Source: CAYZXK01 sp964482395 | GTDB taxonomy: Bacteria > Planctomycetota > Phycisphaerae > UBA1845 > Fen-1342 | Assembly: GCA_964482395.1 (NCBI GenBank) | Contig: CAYZXK010000031.1 | Location: 1 to 21,027 of the forward strand | Direction of reading: 5' to 3' | Length of the DNA stretch: 21,027 bases | In this document: piece by piece, positions 6,488-14,798 of the stretch | How the letters are laid out: every line of letters starts with the position of its first letter | How positions within the stretch are numbered: the first letter of the stretch is position 1 | The notes under the pieces: model-generated | Seen by the model: only the letters and a program-made list of their open reading frames with translations | Database searches by the model: none | Told to the model about the DNA's origin: nothing | Position numbers and translations under genes: made by a program

Positions 6488-8722
6488 CTATGGGCAGTGC
6501 CCGCTCGTCATGCAGGCCACGAAGGGATTGATGTCGGCAAAGCCGAAAGTCCCATCCTGATTGATGTCGCCGTTGAGCAACGGGCAACCCGGATACGCTG
6601 CCTGCCAGGCAGGCAGATTGGTCAAGGCCAGAACGAAGGGGTTGATATCGGCGAAGCCGACCGTTCCGTCGCAGTTCATATCGCCGGGCACGATCGGGCT
6701 GCCGCTGGTTTGAGCGCAGCTCTGACCGGAGAACGCGGTCTCAACCAGCTCGCCATTGCGGGCCTTGACATCGAAGCAGTACTGCGTATTGGGATCCAGG
6801 GCCTGGATGGTGATTGCGCCCCAGGTCGAGTCGGTTTGCCACACGGCCGTGGCGTTGGGATTGCCGGAGGCATCGACGTACATCCCGTTCCAGGTCGGAT
6901 CCACGGTCGACGCGCAGCGGACGGCGAACTCGGTGGTGGCGGGGTTGCCATTCGGGTTGACATCCAGATCCATGGTGGACGAGGTCACGTTGCTCAGGGT
7001 CGGCGCACCCGGCACGTTGGCCAGCGTGTACTTGCTGGCGGTCGTGCAGTAACCGGTCTCCACCGCGTTCTGGTTCCGGGCCTTGGCGCGGAAGGCATAC
7101 TGGGTGTTCGGGCTCAAGCCGGTCGCGGTGTCGGCGGTGACCTGAATCCACTCGTTGATCCCACCGTCCCCGCCCGGCGTGGTCGAATCGAAGTAGATGC
7201 CCGACATCCCCACGGCCAGATTCGTAAATGTGCCGGTCGCCTGGAGCACTATCGAGCTTTCGCTCACCGGACCGAATGAGACGCCGGTCGGGGTCTGGAT
7301 ATACGTCACGGTGCTGGCATCCGGAGAAAACGCGGTCTCATTGGGCGTCGAGGCACTGTCCCGGGCGTTGACCTTGTAGGTGTAGCTGGTATTGGCCGTT
7401 AGCCCGCTGTCGGTGTAGTTGGTGGAGCTGATCCAGCCGCTGCTGGTCCCGCCCGAGCCGCCCGAAACGAACACAAACTGATACTGCACCGGCGGCGACT
7501 GCGAGTCGGTCGCGGTGGTGGCCACCATCGAGATCGAGGTGGCGCCGGCCGGGTACGGCGGCGTCGCAAAGCTCATCGGATCGGGCGTGGGCGGCGTGGT
7601 GTCCGGCGGCTGAGCCGTCCCGTAGATCGCGATGATACCGTTGATGTCGTCGGTATGCAGCGTACGCTTCTTGGTCTCGCAATAGGCGACGTACCCGTAC
7701 ATGGTCTTCTCAGTGTCCCCGCCGCCGTACAGGTCGCCCAGACACAGCCAGTGCCCAAACTCGTGCGTGGAGATGTTCCAGATATCCATCTTGTCGCCCC
7801 CGCACGAGCCGCTCCCGTTCCACCAGGTGTATGACTGGTCGTTGAACACCAGGTCGCACTCCAGCATGTTGCCGCCGCTGGCCCAGTAGTAGGTGGCCGC
7901 CACATACCCGCCTCCATCCGGAGGTGTGGTATCGAAGTAGACCAGGTTGACATTGTTATAGGACACCGCGGTCTGGGTGCTGTCGCCGCCGTAGGTGAAC
8001 ACGAAGTCCGCCCCGGCGTTGTTCCAGGCCGCCGGACCATTTTGAATCTGGGTGCGCTGCGAGTCGGCGTTGCCGGCCGAGGAATCCACGCAGTTGGGGT
8101 TGATGACGTAATTCTCGCCCATCGGACTGGGCTTGTAACTCCAATCCGCGCCGCACAGTGCGTAGCGCTCGGCGGCCGGGAGCTGGAAGCTCCCCGCATA
8201 GGGCGGAATCGCCGGCATCGTCGTACCCGCCGGCAGCGCCCGCCGAATCTCGGTCAGCAGCTCCGACAGCGGCTGAACGCTTTCCGGTATGATCCGCACG
8301 CAGGCCGGCCCCATCCGGGCGGCCAGCCTTCCGTCGGTCAGATATGCACCCTGGAAGCATCCGACCAGCCGAATCTCGCTGCTATCCAAGAAAAGCAGCA
8401 CGTGGTCGCCGATTTCGAAGGTGGGTAGCACCGACACGCGAAGGGTCAGGTCACCCACCGTGCCGCCGCTCATTTCCAGGACCTCCGTCCCGTTGCCCTG
8501 GCCGAGCAGGTATTGATCCACTTGTACTACGACGCGGGTTTTGATCAGGGTGTGGTCGTCATTCCAGAAGCTGGTCAGCCCGACCACGTCGCCGATCACG
8601 ATCTGCTGGGCTCCGGCCGTCAACTCGGCCACGTCCAGATAGATGACGGCGCCCTGGGCCGGACCGATAACTAGAAGCGCTCCCGTCAGCCCCCAGATGC
8701 TTGCCCTGTGCACCCATGCCAT
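6488..8722 (-). CDS. secreted matrixin-like zinc metallopeptidase with fibronectin-type repeats and dockerin-like C-terminus
   Basis: This 744-residue protein has a signal peptide (about 1-24, ending AQG). An N-terminal region of about 140 residues starts with YLDVAELTAGAQQIVIGDVV and is of unknown role. The metzincin domain (about 190-370) has the zinc site HEFGHWLCLGD: His320, Glu321 and His324, with Asp330 as likely third ligand. A Met-turn lies at Met341 (TMYGY). Two or three fibronectin type III-like beta domains follow (about 371-675). The dockerin-like module starts at residue 680 (GDMNCDGTVGFADINPF, then DINQDGTFGFADINPF). The start is supported by AAGGAG seven bases before the ATG. 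Unusually, the usual metzincin Gly after the second His is Cys327 here. Zinc endopeptidase function outside the cytoplasm is expected from the family, while the natural substrate is unknown. Confidence 0.9.
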   Translation of the reverse strand: MAWVHRASIWGLTGALLVIGPAQGAVIYLDVAELTAGAQQIVIGDVVGLTSFWNDDHTLIKTRVVVQVDQYLLGQGNGTEVLEMSGGTVGDLTLRVSVLPTFEIGDHVLLFLDSSEIRLVGCFQGAYLTDGRLAARMGPACVRIIPESVQPLSELLTEIRRALPAGTTMPAIPPYAGSFQLPAAERYALCGADWSYKPSPMGENYVINPNCVDSSAGNADSQRTQIQNGPAAWNNAGADFVFTYGGDSTQTAVSYNNVNLVYFDTTPPDGGGYVAATYYWASGGNMLECDLVFNDQSYTWWNGSGSCGGDKMDIWNISTHEFGHWLCLGDLYGGGDTEKTMYGYVAYCETKKRTLHTDDINGIIAIYGTAQPPDTTPPTPDPMSFATPPYPAGATSISMVATTATDSQSPPVQYQFVFVSGGSGGTSSGWISSTNYTDSGLTANTSYTYKVNARDSASTPNETAFSPDASTVTYIQTPTGVSFGPVSESSIVLQATGTFTNLAVGMSGIYFDSTTPGGDGGINEWIQVTADTATGLSPNTQYAFRAKARNQNAVETGYCTTASKYTLANVPGAPTLSNVTSSTMDLDVNPNGNPATTEFAVRCASTVDPTWNGMYVDASGNPNATAVWQTDSTWGAITIQALDPNTQYCFDVKARNGELVETAFSGQSCAQTSGSPIVPGDMNCDGTVGFADINPFVLALTNLPAWQAAYPGCPLLNGDINQDGTFGFADINPFVACMTSGHCP
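6635..6685 (-). repeat. 51-bp dockerin-loop repeat, copy 2
   Basis: This is the inverted, fully identical partner of 6129-6179, encoding the first calcium loop of the metallopeptidase's C-terminal module. Identity ends abruptly on both sides, although the encoded proteins stay similar for a few more residues. Confidence 0.95.
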
Positions 8723-9071
8723 TTCCGGACTCCTTGCATGTGATGATGAAAATAGTGACCGTCAGGCCCGTGCCCCGCCGACCACAGCCTCGGCAACCTC
8801 GCAGGCGGCCGCTGCCGGGCTGGCGTGGCTCGCCGCGCGATCCAGCCCACGGCCGCCAGATCAAGATTAGCCCGCGGGCAGCTCGGGTGCAAGAAGAATA
8901 TCCGCCCCCAAGCGCTACCTGGACTTGCGCCGACCCGAAAACCGGTCTGAGGCCGCGGGTTTGCATCCCATGCCGGCCGTGAAGCCCACCCGGTCCGTGG
9001 CTACTCCTGCTGGTGTGATGGTCTTCTAATCAACCTCGCAGCGGGGGCCTCGGCAGTGGTCCGACCGGCAA
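8723..9071. other. 349-bp intergenic region between two minus-strand exoprotein genes
   Basis: No convincing gene was seen here. Frames that cross it are continuations of shadow frames, or lack a ribosome site and any recognisable domain. The part nearest 8723 carries the AAGGAG ribosome site of the metallopeptidase gene. A TATTTT on the minus strand near 8750 could be a -10 element, but no matching -35 was found. A CCCGCGGG palindrome lies near 8871-8878. No T-tailed terminator for the upstream beta-helix gene was recognised. Confidence 0.5.
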
Positions 9072-12000
9072 TCAACCGCCGAGCATCAGGGCCACGAACG
9101 GGTTGATGTCCTCGAATCCCACGCTCCCGTTGCCGTTGATGTCTCCGTTCGAGTCCGGGCAATTCGGATACAGGTTGTGGTACGCGTTGGGGTCGGTCAG
9201 CCGCAGAATGAAGGGGTTGATATCCGCGAAGCCCAGTATTCCGTCGCAGTTCATGTCGCCCAGGCCGTCGCACTCGTCGGGGACACCATTGTGATTGAAG
9301 TCGGTGCTGGTTCCGTCGGCGATATCGCACTCGTCGGGCGAACCGTTTGCGTTGCAATCTGGACTCACCGGCGTCGAGGCATTCAGCAGCACGGCTACGC
9401 CGCCGCCGGAGATGGCGACCACCAGGTCGGTACTGGCATTGGCGTCCAGCCGGCCGGTGGTCAGCATCTGGGCCGAGCCGGGAATCGGCAGGCTGATCGC
9501 CGGCTGGTAGGTTCCGTCGCCGTTGTTCTGGAAGACCGATAGATAGGCGGCCCCGAGGTTGGCGGTCGCCAGGTCGATGTCGTGATCTTGATCCAGGTCG
9601 GCCGCAGCTACGAAACGCGAGGTCGCGCCCGCCGGGTAATTGACGGGGGTGGCGAAGGTCCCGTTGCCGTTGTTCCGCAGGACCGAAACGGTGTTGTGCT
9701 GCTCGTTGGCGGCGGCGATGTCGAGGTCTCCGTCCCTGTCAAGGTCTTCCAGTGCCACACAGGCGGCCGATCCGCCGGCCGGATAGCTCACTGCCGCCGC
9801 ATAGGTGCCGTTGCCGTTGTTCTTCAAGACCAGCACGTTGGTCAGGTTGGCGACGGCCAGGTCAAGGTCCAGGTCGCCGTCCAGATCGCCCAGGGCGACC
9901 ACGTAGGAGATCGGGCCGGCCGAATAGCTGACCGGCGCAGCGAAGGTCCCGTTGCCGGTGTTCTTCAGGATGTAGAGGATGCTGCCCCAGAGGCCGACCG
10001 CCAGATCGATGTCGCCGTCGCCGTCCACGTCGCCGGCGGCCAGCGACACCGGGTCAGCCACGCAGGTTGTAGCATGGATTTGTGTGAACGTGCTGTTACC
10101 GTTGTTCCGCATGATGCGCACACGCCGAGCGGAATTCTCCGCGATCGCGATGTCGGTGAGGCCGTCGCCACTGAAATCTGCCAGGGCTACCGAATGCTCG
10201 GACGCCGCCGGGCCGGTGGTCCCATGCGTGGGGAACGCCCCGTTGCCGTCGTTATACAGCAACCACATTGACTCGGAGGTGCTGCCGGTTGCGACCGCGA
10301 TATCGTTAGCCGCGTCGCCGTTCAGCAGGCCGACCGCCAGCCAGATGGCCGCCGGGACGCTGCTGTAGAAGGCGGGATCCTCGAACTGGATGCGCGCCAC
10401 CAGGTCGCAGTCATCGGGAATCCCGTTGCCATTGCAGTCCGGCTCGCACTCGTCCGGGACGCCGTTGCTGTTGCAATCCTCGCTGGTTCCGCTGGCGATG
10501 TCCTGCCAATCCGGAACACCGTTGTTGTTGCAGTCGGCACACTCGTCCGGAACGCCGTCCCCATTCTGATCCTGGCTGAAACCGGAGGCGATGTCGCAGG
10601 AGTCGGGGACGCCGTTGCCGTTGCAGTCCGGCACGGTTCCAGTCAAAACGTCGCAAAAGTCCAGAACTCCATTCTGGTCGCAGTCCCGGTCGACCAGCAG
10701 ATGGTCGGGCGGGATCAGGGCTTTCTGGCCGCCCGGCGGTTGCCAGTATAGGCTGGCGCAGGCTCCGCCGCCGTTTTCGTAGTATTCCATGACTATCACA
10801 TAGAAGGCGTCGGCCGCCAGGGTTATGGTGCCGACCGCCTCGGTGGGGGCCTGATCCACCCAGCGATTAATGATCAGGCGATTGGCGACCCACAGGCGCA
10901 CGCCGTCGTCCGTGAAGGTGTAGAAGGTGTAGACCCCCGGGTTTGAGGCGGTTTTGATCAGGCCGGTCCAGCGGACGCTGAAGGTGTCGGTGCCGAAATC
11001 CGGCCAGGGGGCCTGAAGTCCCCAGTTGAAGTCGACGTTCGCATCGATGCGGTAGTGCGGTATTCCGCTGAAGTTCGGCTCATCGAAGTAGGCCCCCAGC
11101 AGGCCATTGGTGTTTTCGCACTCGTCGGGAATCCAGTCAATGTTGCAGTCCGGGCTGCTGGCGCTGTCGACGTCGCATTCGTCCGGCACGCCGTTGGCGT
11201 TGCAGTCGGCGCTTCGGCCCTCCGCGATATCGCACTCGTCGGGAAGGTCGTTGCCATTGCAGTCCAGGCTGGTGCCCAGGTTGATGTCCACAGGGTCGGG
11301 CACACCGTTGGAGTTGCAGTCCTGGCACTCATCTAGGATCCCGTCTCCGTTGGTGTCGGTGGCCTGGCCGCCGGCCAGGTCGCACTCGTCGGGGATCTGG
11401 TTCTGGTTGCAATCCAGGCTCGCGCCGGTAGCGATGTCGCAGTCGTCGGGCTGGCCATTCTGGTTGCAGTCCGGCTCGGTCGCGTCCGGAACGCCGTTGA
11501 GGTTGCAGTCGGGGTCGTTCCAGACCAGGGGCAGGTTGTCTCCGCCGTTCTGAATGTAGCCTCCGGACTTGTGGGGAAGGTTCGTATCGCCGATTCCGTC
11601 GCCATCGAGGTCGATGCCGGCGTAGTCCGACCAGTAGTTGCCACCCAGGTAGCCGCCGCTGACAATGTTGGCTCCCGGAGTCTTCGCGATGTTCCAGGTG
11701 TTGGTGCTGTTGTCGCTGGCGTTTATGCCGTTGCGGAAGTAGTTGTTGTATATCGTGTTGTTTGGGCTGCTGTTCAGGCTCAGGCCGCGGATGGAGTTGT
11801 TCCGGATGAAGTTGGAGTGCAGCGTGCTGGTATCGGTGGCGCTGAAGCGGACGCCGTATAAATTGTAGTCGATCCGGTTGCCGCTGATGGTATAGCCATA
11901 GCTATACCGATTGGTGCCGCTGGCCTCGCACAGAATGCCATAGACGCTGCCGCGAATCAGGTTGCCCGAGATGGTGTAGGTGTGGGAATCCTTCAGTTCG

Positions 12001-13088
12001 GGGAACACCTGCACCAGGTCTTCGTCCGGATCGGTCCAGAGCCAGATGCCCAGGTAGTTGCCGGTCATGGTGTTGTTTTCGATGACATTGTGGTTCCCAT
12101 GCTCGATTGCGACCGCGGCTGTGAAGCAATTGTTGATCTGCCCGCCGCGGACCGTGGTTTGCCAAGAGTAGCCCAGCCAATATCCGTAATTGCAGCGGTC
12201 GGCGGTGTTCTCCTCGAAGACATTGTTGTACGAGAACGTGGCCTCGAAACCGTTGTTGGGGCTGTCGGAGCAATCGTTGCGCGCAAAGTAGTTGTCGTGG
12301 CAGGGCAACTTCTGGTTGCGATACCCGGCCAGAAACAGACCATCGCCCCCGCCCACGAAGCTGTTGTCCAGAATCTGGTTGTAGCTGGAGCCCATGACCA
12401 TCAGCAGGGCGGCGGCATCTCCGCCGTTGTAGCCCTGGCCGATCCGGTTGCAGTGGTTGGCGATGTTCCACTGGATGGTCGAGTAGTTGGTGTTATACAG
12501 CGTGATGCCCCAGCCGGTGTTATAGGAAGCCTGGTTGTACTCCACCAGGGCGTCGTCGCAGTCGAAAAGGCTGATGCCATTCTGCTGACCGCCCACCTGG
12601 TTGTAGCGGATGGTCGCGTGATCGCAGTAGCGCAGCCAGATCGCGTGGCCATAGCTATTACCGGGCCCCTCAGGAGCATCGAAGATGTCCAGAAACGCGC
12701 AGGGATTCACCTTGCAATCGTTGTAGGTGTCGGCCACCGTGCAATTCTCGATCCACACGTAGTCGCAGGTGCGGAAACGCATGCCGTTGTAGTAGCGACG
12801 GATCGTCAGGTTCCGCACCGTTACGTGGTGATTGCTGTCCACGGTCAGACCATTGCCGGCGTCGGCGCCGTAGATGACAGTGTCGTCGCCCTCGACCGTC
12901 ACGTTGTCCGCGTCGATGCTGAAGCCGTTGGGAAGGTAATAGCTGCCGGGGCAGAAAACAGTATCGGTCGTGATGACCATGCCGTCAATCGGGGTCACGC
13001 ACTGAGCCCCGGCCCGCGGCGTCATCCACAGGGCGATGGCCAGCACTGGGGCCAGTTGGTGGCAGAATGTCACGGTAGAGGCAGACAT
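9072..13088 (-). CDS. giant secreted beta-helix / PA14 / FG-GAP propeller protein with dockerin-like C-terminus
   Basis: This 1338-residue protein has a signal peptide (about 1-30, ending AGAQ). A right-handed parallel beta-helix (about 40-510) has NosD/PbH1-type Asn- and Gly-rich coils. DCNxNGxPDxCD repeats follow (527-658, 8 units), then a PA14-like domain (662-797, with GLLGAYFDEPNFSG and TDDGVRLWV) and more repeats (802-895, 6 units). Seven FG-GAP/VCBS blades come next (about 900-1235), then two further repeats and a dockerin-like module (1277-1338). The start at 13088 is chosen over 13259 because AAGGAGG lies eight bases upstream and the signal peptide begins there. PA14 and the beta-helix point to carbohydrate binding or polysaccharide processing, and the propeller to adhesion. 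No catalytic residues were identified, so adhesin versus polysaccharide-active enzyme remains open. Confidence 0.9.
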   Translation of the reverse strand: MSASTVTFCHQLAPVLAIALWMTPRAGAQCVTPIDGMVITTDTVFCPGSYYLPNGFSIDADNVTVEGDDTVIYGADAGNGLTVDSNHHVTVRNLTIRRYYNGMRFRTCDYVWIENCTVADTYNDCKVNPCAFLDIFDAPEGPGNSYGHAIWLRYCDHATIRYNQVGGQQNGISLFDCDDALVEYNQASYNTGWGITLYNTNYSTIQWNIANHCNRIGQGYNGGDAAALLMVMGSSYNQILDNSFVGGGDGLFLAGYRNQKLPCHDNYFARNDCSDSPNNGFEATFSYNNVFEENTADRCNYGYWLGYSWQTTVRGGQINNCFTAAVAIEHGNHNVIENNTMTGNYLGIWLWTDPDEDLVQVFPELKDSHTYTISGNLIRGSVYGILCEASGTNRYSYGYTISGNRIDYNLYGVRFSATDTSTLHSNFIRNNSIRGLSLNSSPNNTIYNNYFRNGINASDNSTNTWNIAKTPGANIVSGGYLGGNYWSDYAGIDLDGDGIGDTNLPHKSGGYIQNGGDNLPLVWNDPDCNLNGVPDATEPDCNQNGQPDDCDIATGASLDCNQNQIPDECDLAGGQATDTNGDGILDECQDCNSNGVPDPVDINLGTSLDCNGNDLPDECDIAEGRSADCNANGVPDECDVDSASSPDCNIDWIPDECENTNGLLGAYFDEPNFSGIPHYRIDANVDFNWGLQAPWPDFGTDTFSVRWTGLIKTASNPGVYTFYTFTDDGVRLWVANRLIINRWVDQAPTEAVGTITLAADAFYVIVMEYYENGGGACASLYWQPPGGQKALIPPDHLLVDRDCDQNGVLDFCDVLTGTVPDCNGNGVPDSCDIASGFSQDQNGDGVPDECADCNNNGVPDWQDIASGTSEDCNSNGVPDECEPDCNGNGIPDDCDLVARIQFEDPAFYSSVPAAIWLAVGLLNGDAANDIAVATGSTSESMWLLYNDGNGAFPTHGTTGPAASEHSVALADFSGDGLTDIAIAENSARRVRIMRNNGNSTFTQIHATTCVADPVSLAAGDVDGDGDIDLAVGLWGSILYILKNTGNGTFAAPVSYSAGPISYVVALGDLDGDLDLDLAVANLTNVLVLKNNGNGTYAAAVSYPAGGSAACVALEDLDRDGDLDIAAANEQHNTVSVLRNNGNGTFATPVNYPAGATSRFVAAADLDQDHDIDLATANLGAAYLSVFQNNGDGTYQPAISLPIPGSAQMLTTGRLDANASTDLVVAISGGGVAVLLNASTPVSPDCNANGSPDECDIADGTSTDFNHNGVPDECDGLGDMNCDGILGFADINPFILRLTDPNAYHNLYPNCPDSNGDINGNGSVGFEDINPFVALMLGG
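9210..9260 (-). repeat. 51-bp dockerin-loop repeat, divergent copy 3
   Basis: This segment encodes GDMNCDGILGFADINPF in the beta-helix protein. By direct comparison it matches the other two copies at 45 of 51 bases, with the differences clustered around the TVG/ILG codons. Confidence 0.9.
9267..9359 (-). repeat. DCNxNGxPDxCD repeats, block 3 of the beta-helix protein (2 units)
   Basis: Two units (residues about 1244-1274) connect the FG-GAP propeller to the dockerin-like module, the same linker role these repeats play elsewhere in the protein. Confidence 0.8.
10404..10685 (-). repeat. DCNxNGxPDxCD repeats, block 2 of the beta-helix protein (6 units)
   Basis: Six units (residues about 802-895) sit between the PA14-like domain and the propeller. 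They include canonical NGNGVPDSCDIASG and NSNGVPDECE forms. Confidence 0.84.
11115..11510 (-). repeat. DCNxNGxPDxCD repeats, block 1 of the beta-helix protein (8 units)
   Basis: Eight units (residues about 527-658) link the beta-helix to the PA14-like domain. One unit (DTNGDGILDECQ) has a classical DxNxDG calcium-loop pattern, supporting the calcium-binding interpretation. Confidence 0.85.
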
Positions 13089-13230
13089 TTTCGAATCCTC
13101 CTTGCAGATCGCTGGCGCGCCGGACCTTTGGAAGCTGGCCGACGCGGCCGACTCACTAGGCAGCGAAGTGACTGGGGCACCGGCCGGGCACCTTTCCGAC
13201 TCCTGCAACCGCACCGGCCGTCTCGAGTTG

Positions 13231-13259
13231 AGGATACCGTGTCCGCCCGCCCGGTGCAA
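13231..13259 (-). promoter_or_regulatory. weak promoter candidate for the beta-helix gene
   Basis: On the minus strand TTGCAC (13259-13254) and TATCCT (13236-13231) are spaced by 17 bases within the 196-bp gap between livF and the beta-helix gene. The match to sigma70 is three and four of six positions, so it is weak. No clear terminator for the liv operon was seen in the same gap. Confidence 0.2.
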
Positions 13260-13284
13260 CGGACTTGTCGGCCGTGAGCGCTGG

Positions 13285-14004
13285 TCAAGCCGCTCCCAGG
13301 TAGGCTTTGCGGACCGCGTCGCTCTGGATCAGATTGGCCGCCGTGTCGTGCATGACGATGTGCCCGACCTCCAGGACGTAGCCGTAGTGGGCGGTATGCA
13401 GGGCCATATGGGCGTTTTGCTCGACCAGAAGGATGGTAGTGCCGGCGGCGTTGATCTCGCGGATAATGCGAAAAATGGTCTGCACCACTTGGGGCGCCAA
13501 ACCCAGCGACGGCTCGTCCAGCAGCAGCAGCCGGGGCCGGGCCAGCAGGGCCCGGGCGATGGCCAACATCTGCTGCTCGCCGCCCGACAAGGTGCCCGCG
13601 CTTTGGTGAAGACGTTCCCGCAGGACCGGGAAAAGGTCCAGGGCCTGGTCGCGGTCGCGGGCGACTCCGGCTCGGTCGGTCCGGGCATAGGCCCCGATTT
13701 CCAGGTTCTCTTCCACCGTGAAGTTGGGGAATATCCCGCGGCCCTCGGGCGCCTGAGCGATGCCGAGCCGAACGATTTCGTGCGGTGCCCGGCCGACCAG
13801 AGAGCGCCCCTGGTAGATGATGTCGCCGGCTGAAGGCCGCACCAGGCCGGAGATGGTCTGCAAGGCGGTGCTCTTGCCGGCTCCATTGGCGCCGATCAGC
13901 GTCACGATCTGCCCGGGCAGCACGCGCAGGTCCAGGCCGTGCAGCGCGTGGACCGCACCATAATGGACATGCAGACCGCGCAGTTCGAGGAGCGGCTCGG
14001 CCAT
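13285..14004 (-). CDS. livF: branched-chain amino acid ABC transporter, ATP-binding protein LivF
   Basis: This 239-residue cytoplasmic ATPase is the second nucleotide-binding subunit of a Liv-type importer. Visible motifs are Walker A GANGAGKST (38-46), signature LSGGEQQ (139-145) and Walker B LLLLDEP (159-165) with Asp163 and Glu164. The LLVEQN segment (192-197) is usual for LivF. The length fits the family. The ATG at 14004 lies two bases after the livG stop (TGA-GC-ATG), with GGGGAGG as ribosome site, so it is translationally coupled to livG. An upstream in-frame extension to 14490 lies inside livG and is rejected. It is the last gene of the livKHMGF operon. Confidence 0.93.
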   Translation of the reverse strand: MAEPLLELRGLHVHYGAVHALHGLDLRVLPGQIVTLIGANGAGKSTALQTISGLVRPSAGDIIYQGRSLVGRAPHEIVRLGIAQAPEGRGIFPNFTVEENLEIGAYARTDRAGVARDRDQALDLFPVLRERLHQSAGTLSGGEQQMLAIARALLARPRLLLLDEPSLGLAPQVVQTIFRIIREINAAGTTILLVEQNAHMALHTAHYGYVLEVGHIVMHDTAANLIQSDAVRKAYLGAA

Positions 14005-14006
14005 GC

Positions 14007-14798
14007 TCACACCCTGGCCTCCCCGGGCAGTTCGGCCGGCGCACCCAGGTAAGCCTCGATAACCCGCGGGTCTCGCTGTACCTGCTGGGGGGTTCCGACC
14101 GCGATGGTTTGTCCGTGGTCGAGCACGGTGATCTGCTCGCAGATGTCCATCACCACGCCCATGTCGTGCTCGATCAGCAGGATGGTAACCTTGAACTGCT
14201 GCCGAACCCGGCGGATCAGCTCGCGCAGCGCGAGCTTCTCCTGGGGGTTCATGCCGGCCGCGGGCTCGTCCAGCAGCAGGACCTTGGGCTGGGTGGCCAG
14301 GGCCCGGGCCATCTCCAATCGTCGGCGGTAGCCGAAGGGTAGATTGCGGGCGAGCTGGTCTCGACGGTTCGCCAGTCCGAATATCTCCAGCAGTTCCTCG
14401 CACCACCTCCGAATGAGTCGCTCCTCGGCTACCTGACTGGCCAACCGAGCCATGACTGCGGCCAGACCGCGGGTAGTGCGCAGGTGGCAAGCGACACGTA
14501 CGTTGTCGAGCACGGACAGATTTGAGAACAGCCGGCTGCTTTGAAAAGTACGGGCGATGCCGGCGGCGGCGATCTGGTGGGGCTTGAGCCCGTTGAGCCG
14601 TCGGCCCTCCAGGCGGATCTCGCCCCGCTGGGGCTGGTAGACGCCGGTGAGGAGGTTGAAGACCGTGGTCTTACCGGCTCCGTTGGGGCCGATCAGGCCC
14701 TGCAAGTCGCCGGGGTGCAGTCGCAGCGTGAAGTCCACGACCGCCTTCAAGCCGCCGAAAGAGAGCGACAAGTTGTCGATCTCCAGCAACGGGCTCAT
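14007..14798 (-). CDS. livG: branched-chain amino acid ABC transporter, ATP-binding protein LivG
   Basis: This 263-residue ATPase is the first nucleotide-binding subunit of the importer. It shows Walker A GPNGAGKTT (37-45), Q-loop Gln86 (RTFQ), a LivG-type signature region LPFGYRRRLEMARA (153-166), Walker B LLLDEP (174-179) and H-loop His211 (LIEHDMG). The signature has Tyr-Arg where LivG proteins commonly have Asp/Gln-Gln, a mild deviation. The start at 14798 overlaps the livM stop by four bases (ATGA), which fixes it. The longer open frame up to 15686 is antisense-like shadow inside livM. Confidence 0.94.
   Translation of the reverse strand: MSPLLEIDNLSLSFGGLKAVVDFTLRLHPGDLQGLIGPNGAGKTTVFNLLTGVYQPQRGEIRLEGRRLNGLKPHQIAAAGIARTFQSSRLFSNLSVLDNVRVACHLRTTRGLAAVMARLASQVAEERLIRRWCEELLEIFGLANRRDQLARNLPFGYRRRLEMARALATQPKVLLLDEPAAGMNPQEKLALRELIRRVRQQFKVTILLIEHDMGVVMDICEQITVLDHGQTIAVGTPQQVQRDPRVIEAYLGAPAELPGEARV

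Noticed and set aside
6314..7279. Plus-strand frame of 321 residues starting at the end of the serine peptidase gene
   Set aside because: It runs through the intergenic hairpin and then antisense to the metallopeptidase fibronectin and dockerin regions. Its resemblance to calcium loops (EGVDIGEADRSVAVHI) is the complement of the real module.
13089..13259. 57-residue N-terminal extension of the beta-helix protein
   Set aside because: The extension is Arg/Ser/Pro-rich and would bury the signal peptide; AAGGAGG sits correctly for the ATG at 13088.
11982..13277. Plus-strand frame of 431 residues opposite the beta-helix gene
   Set aside because: It is rich in Val/Ala/Gly with no recognisable domain, and it is fully antisense to a gene with clear signal peptide and repeats.
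13036..13833. Plus-strand frame of 265 residues across the livF / beta-helix gap
   Set aside because: Most of it is antisense to livF with its Walker and signature motifs, and there is no ribosome site or domain.
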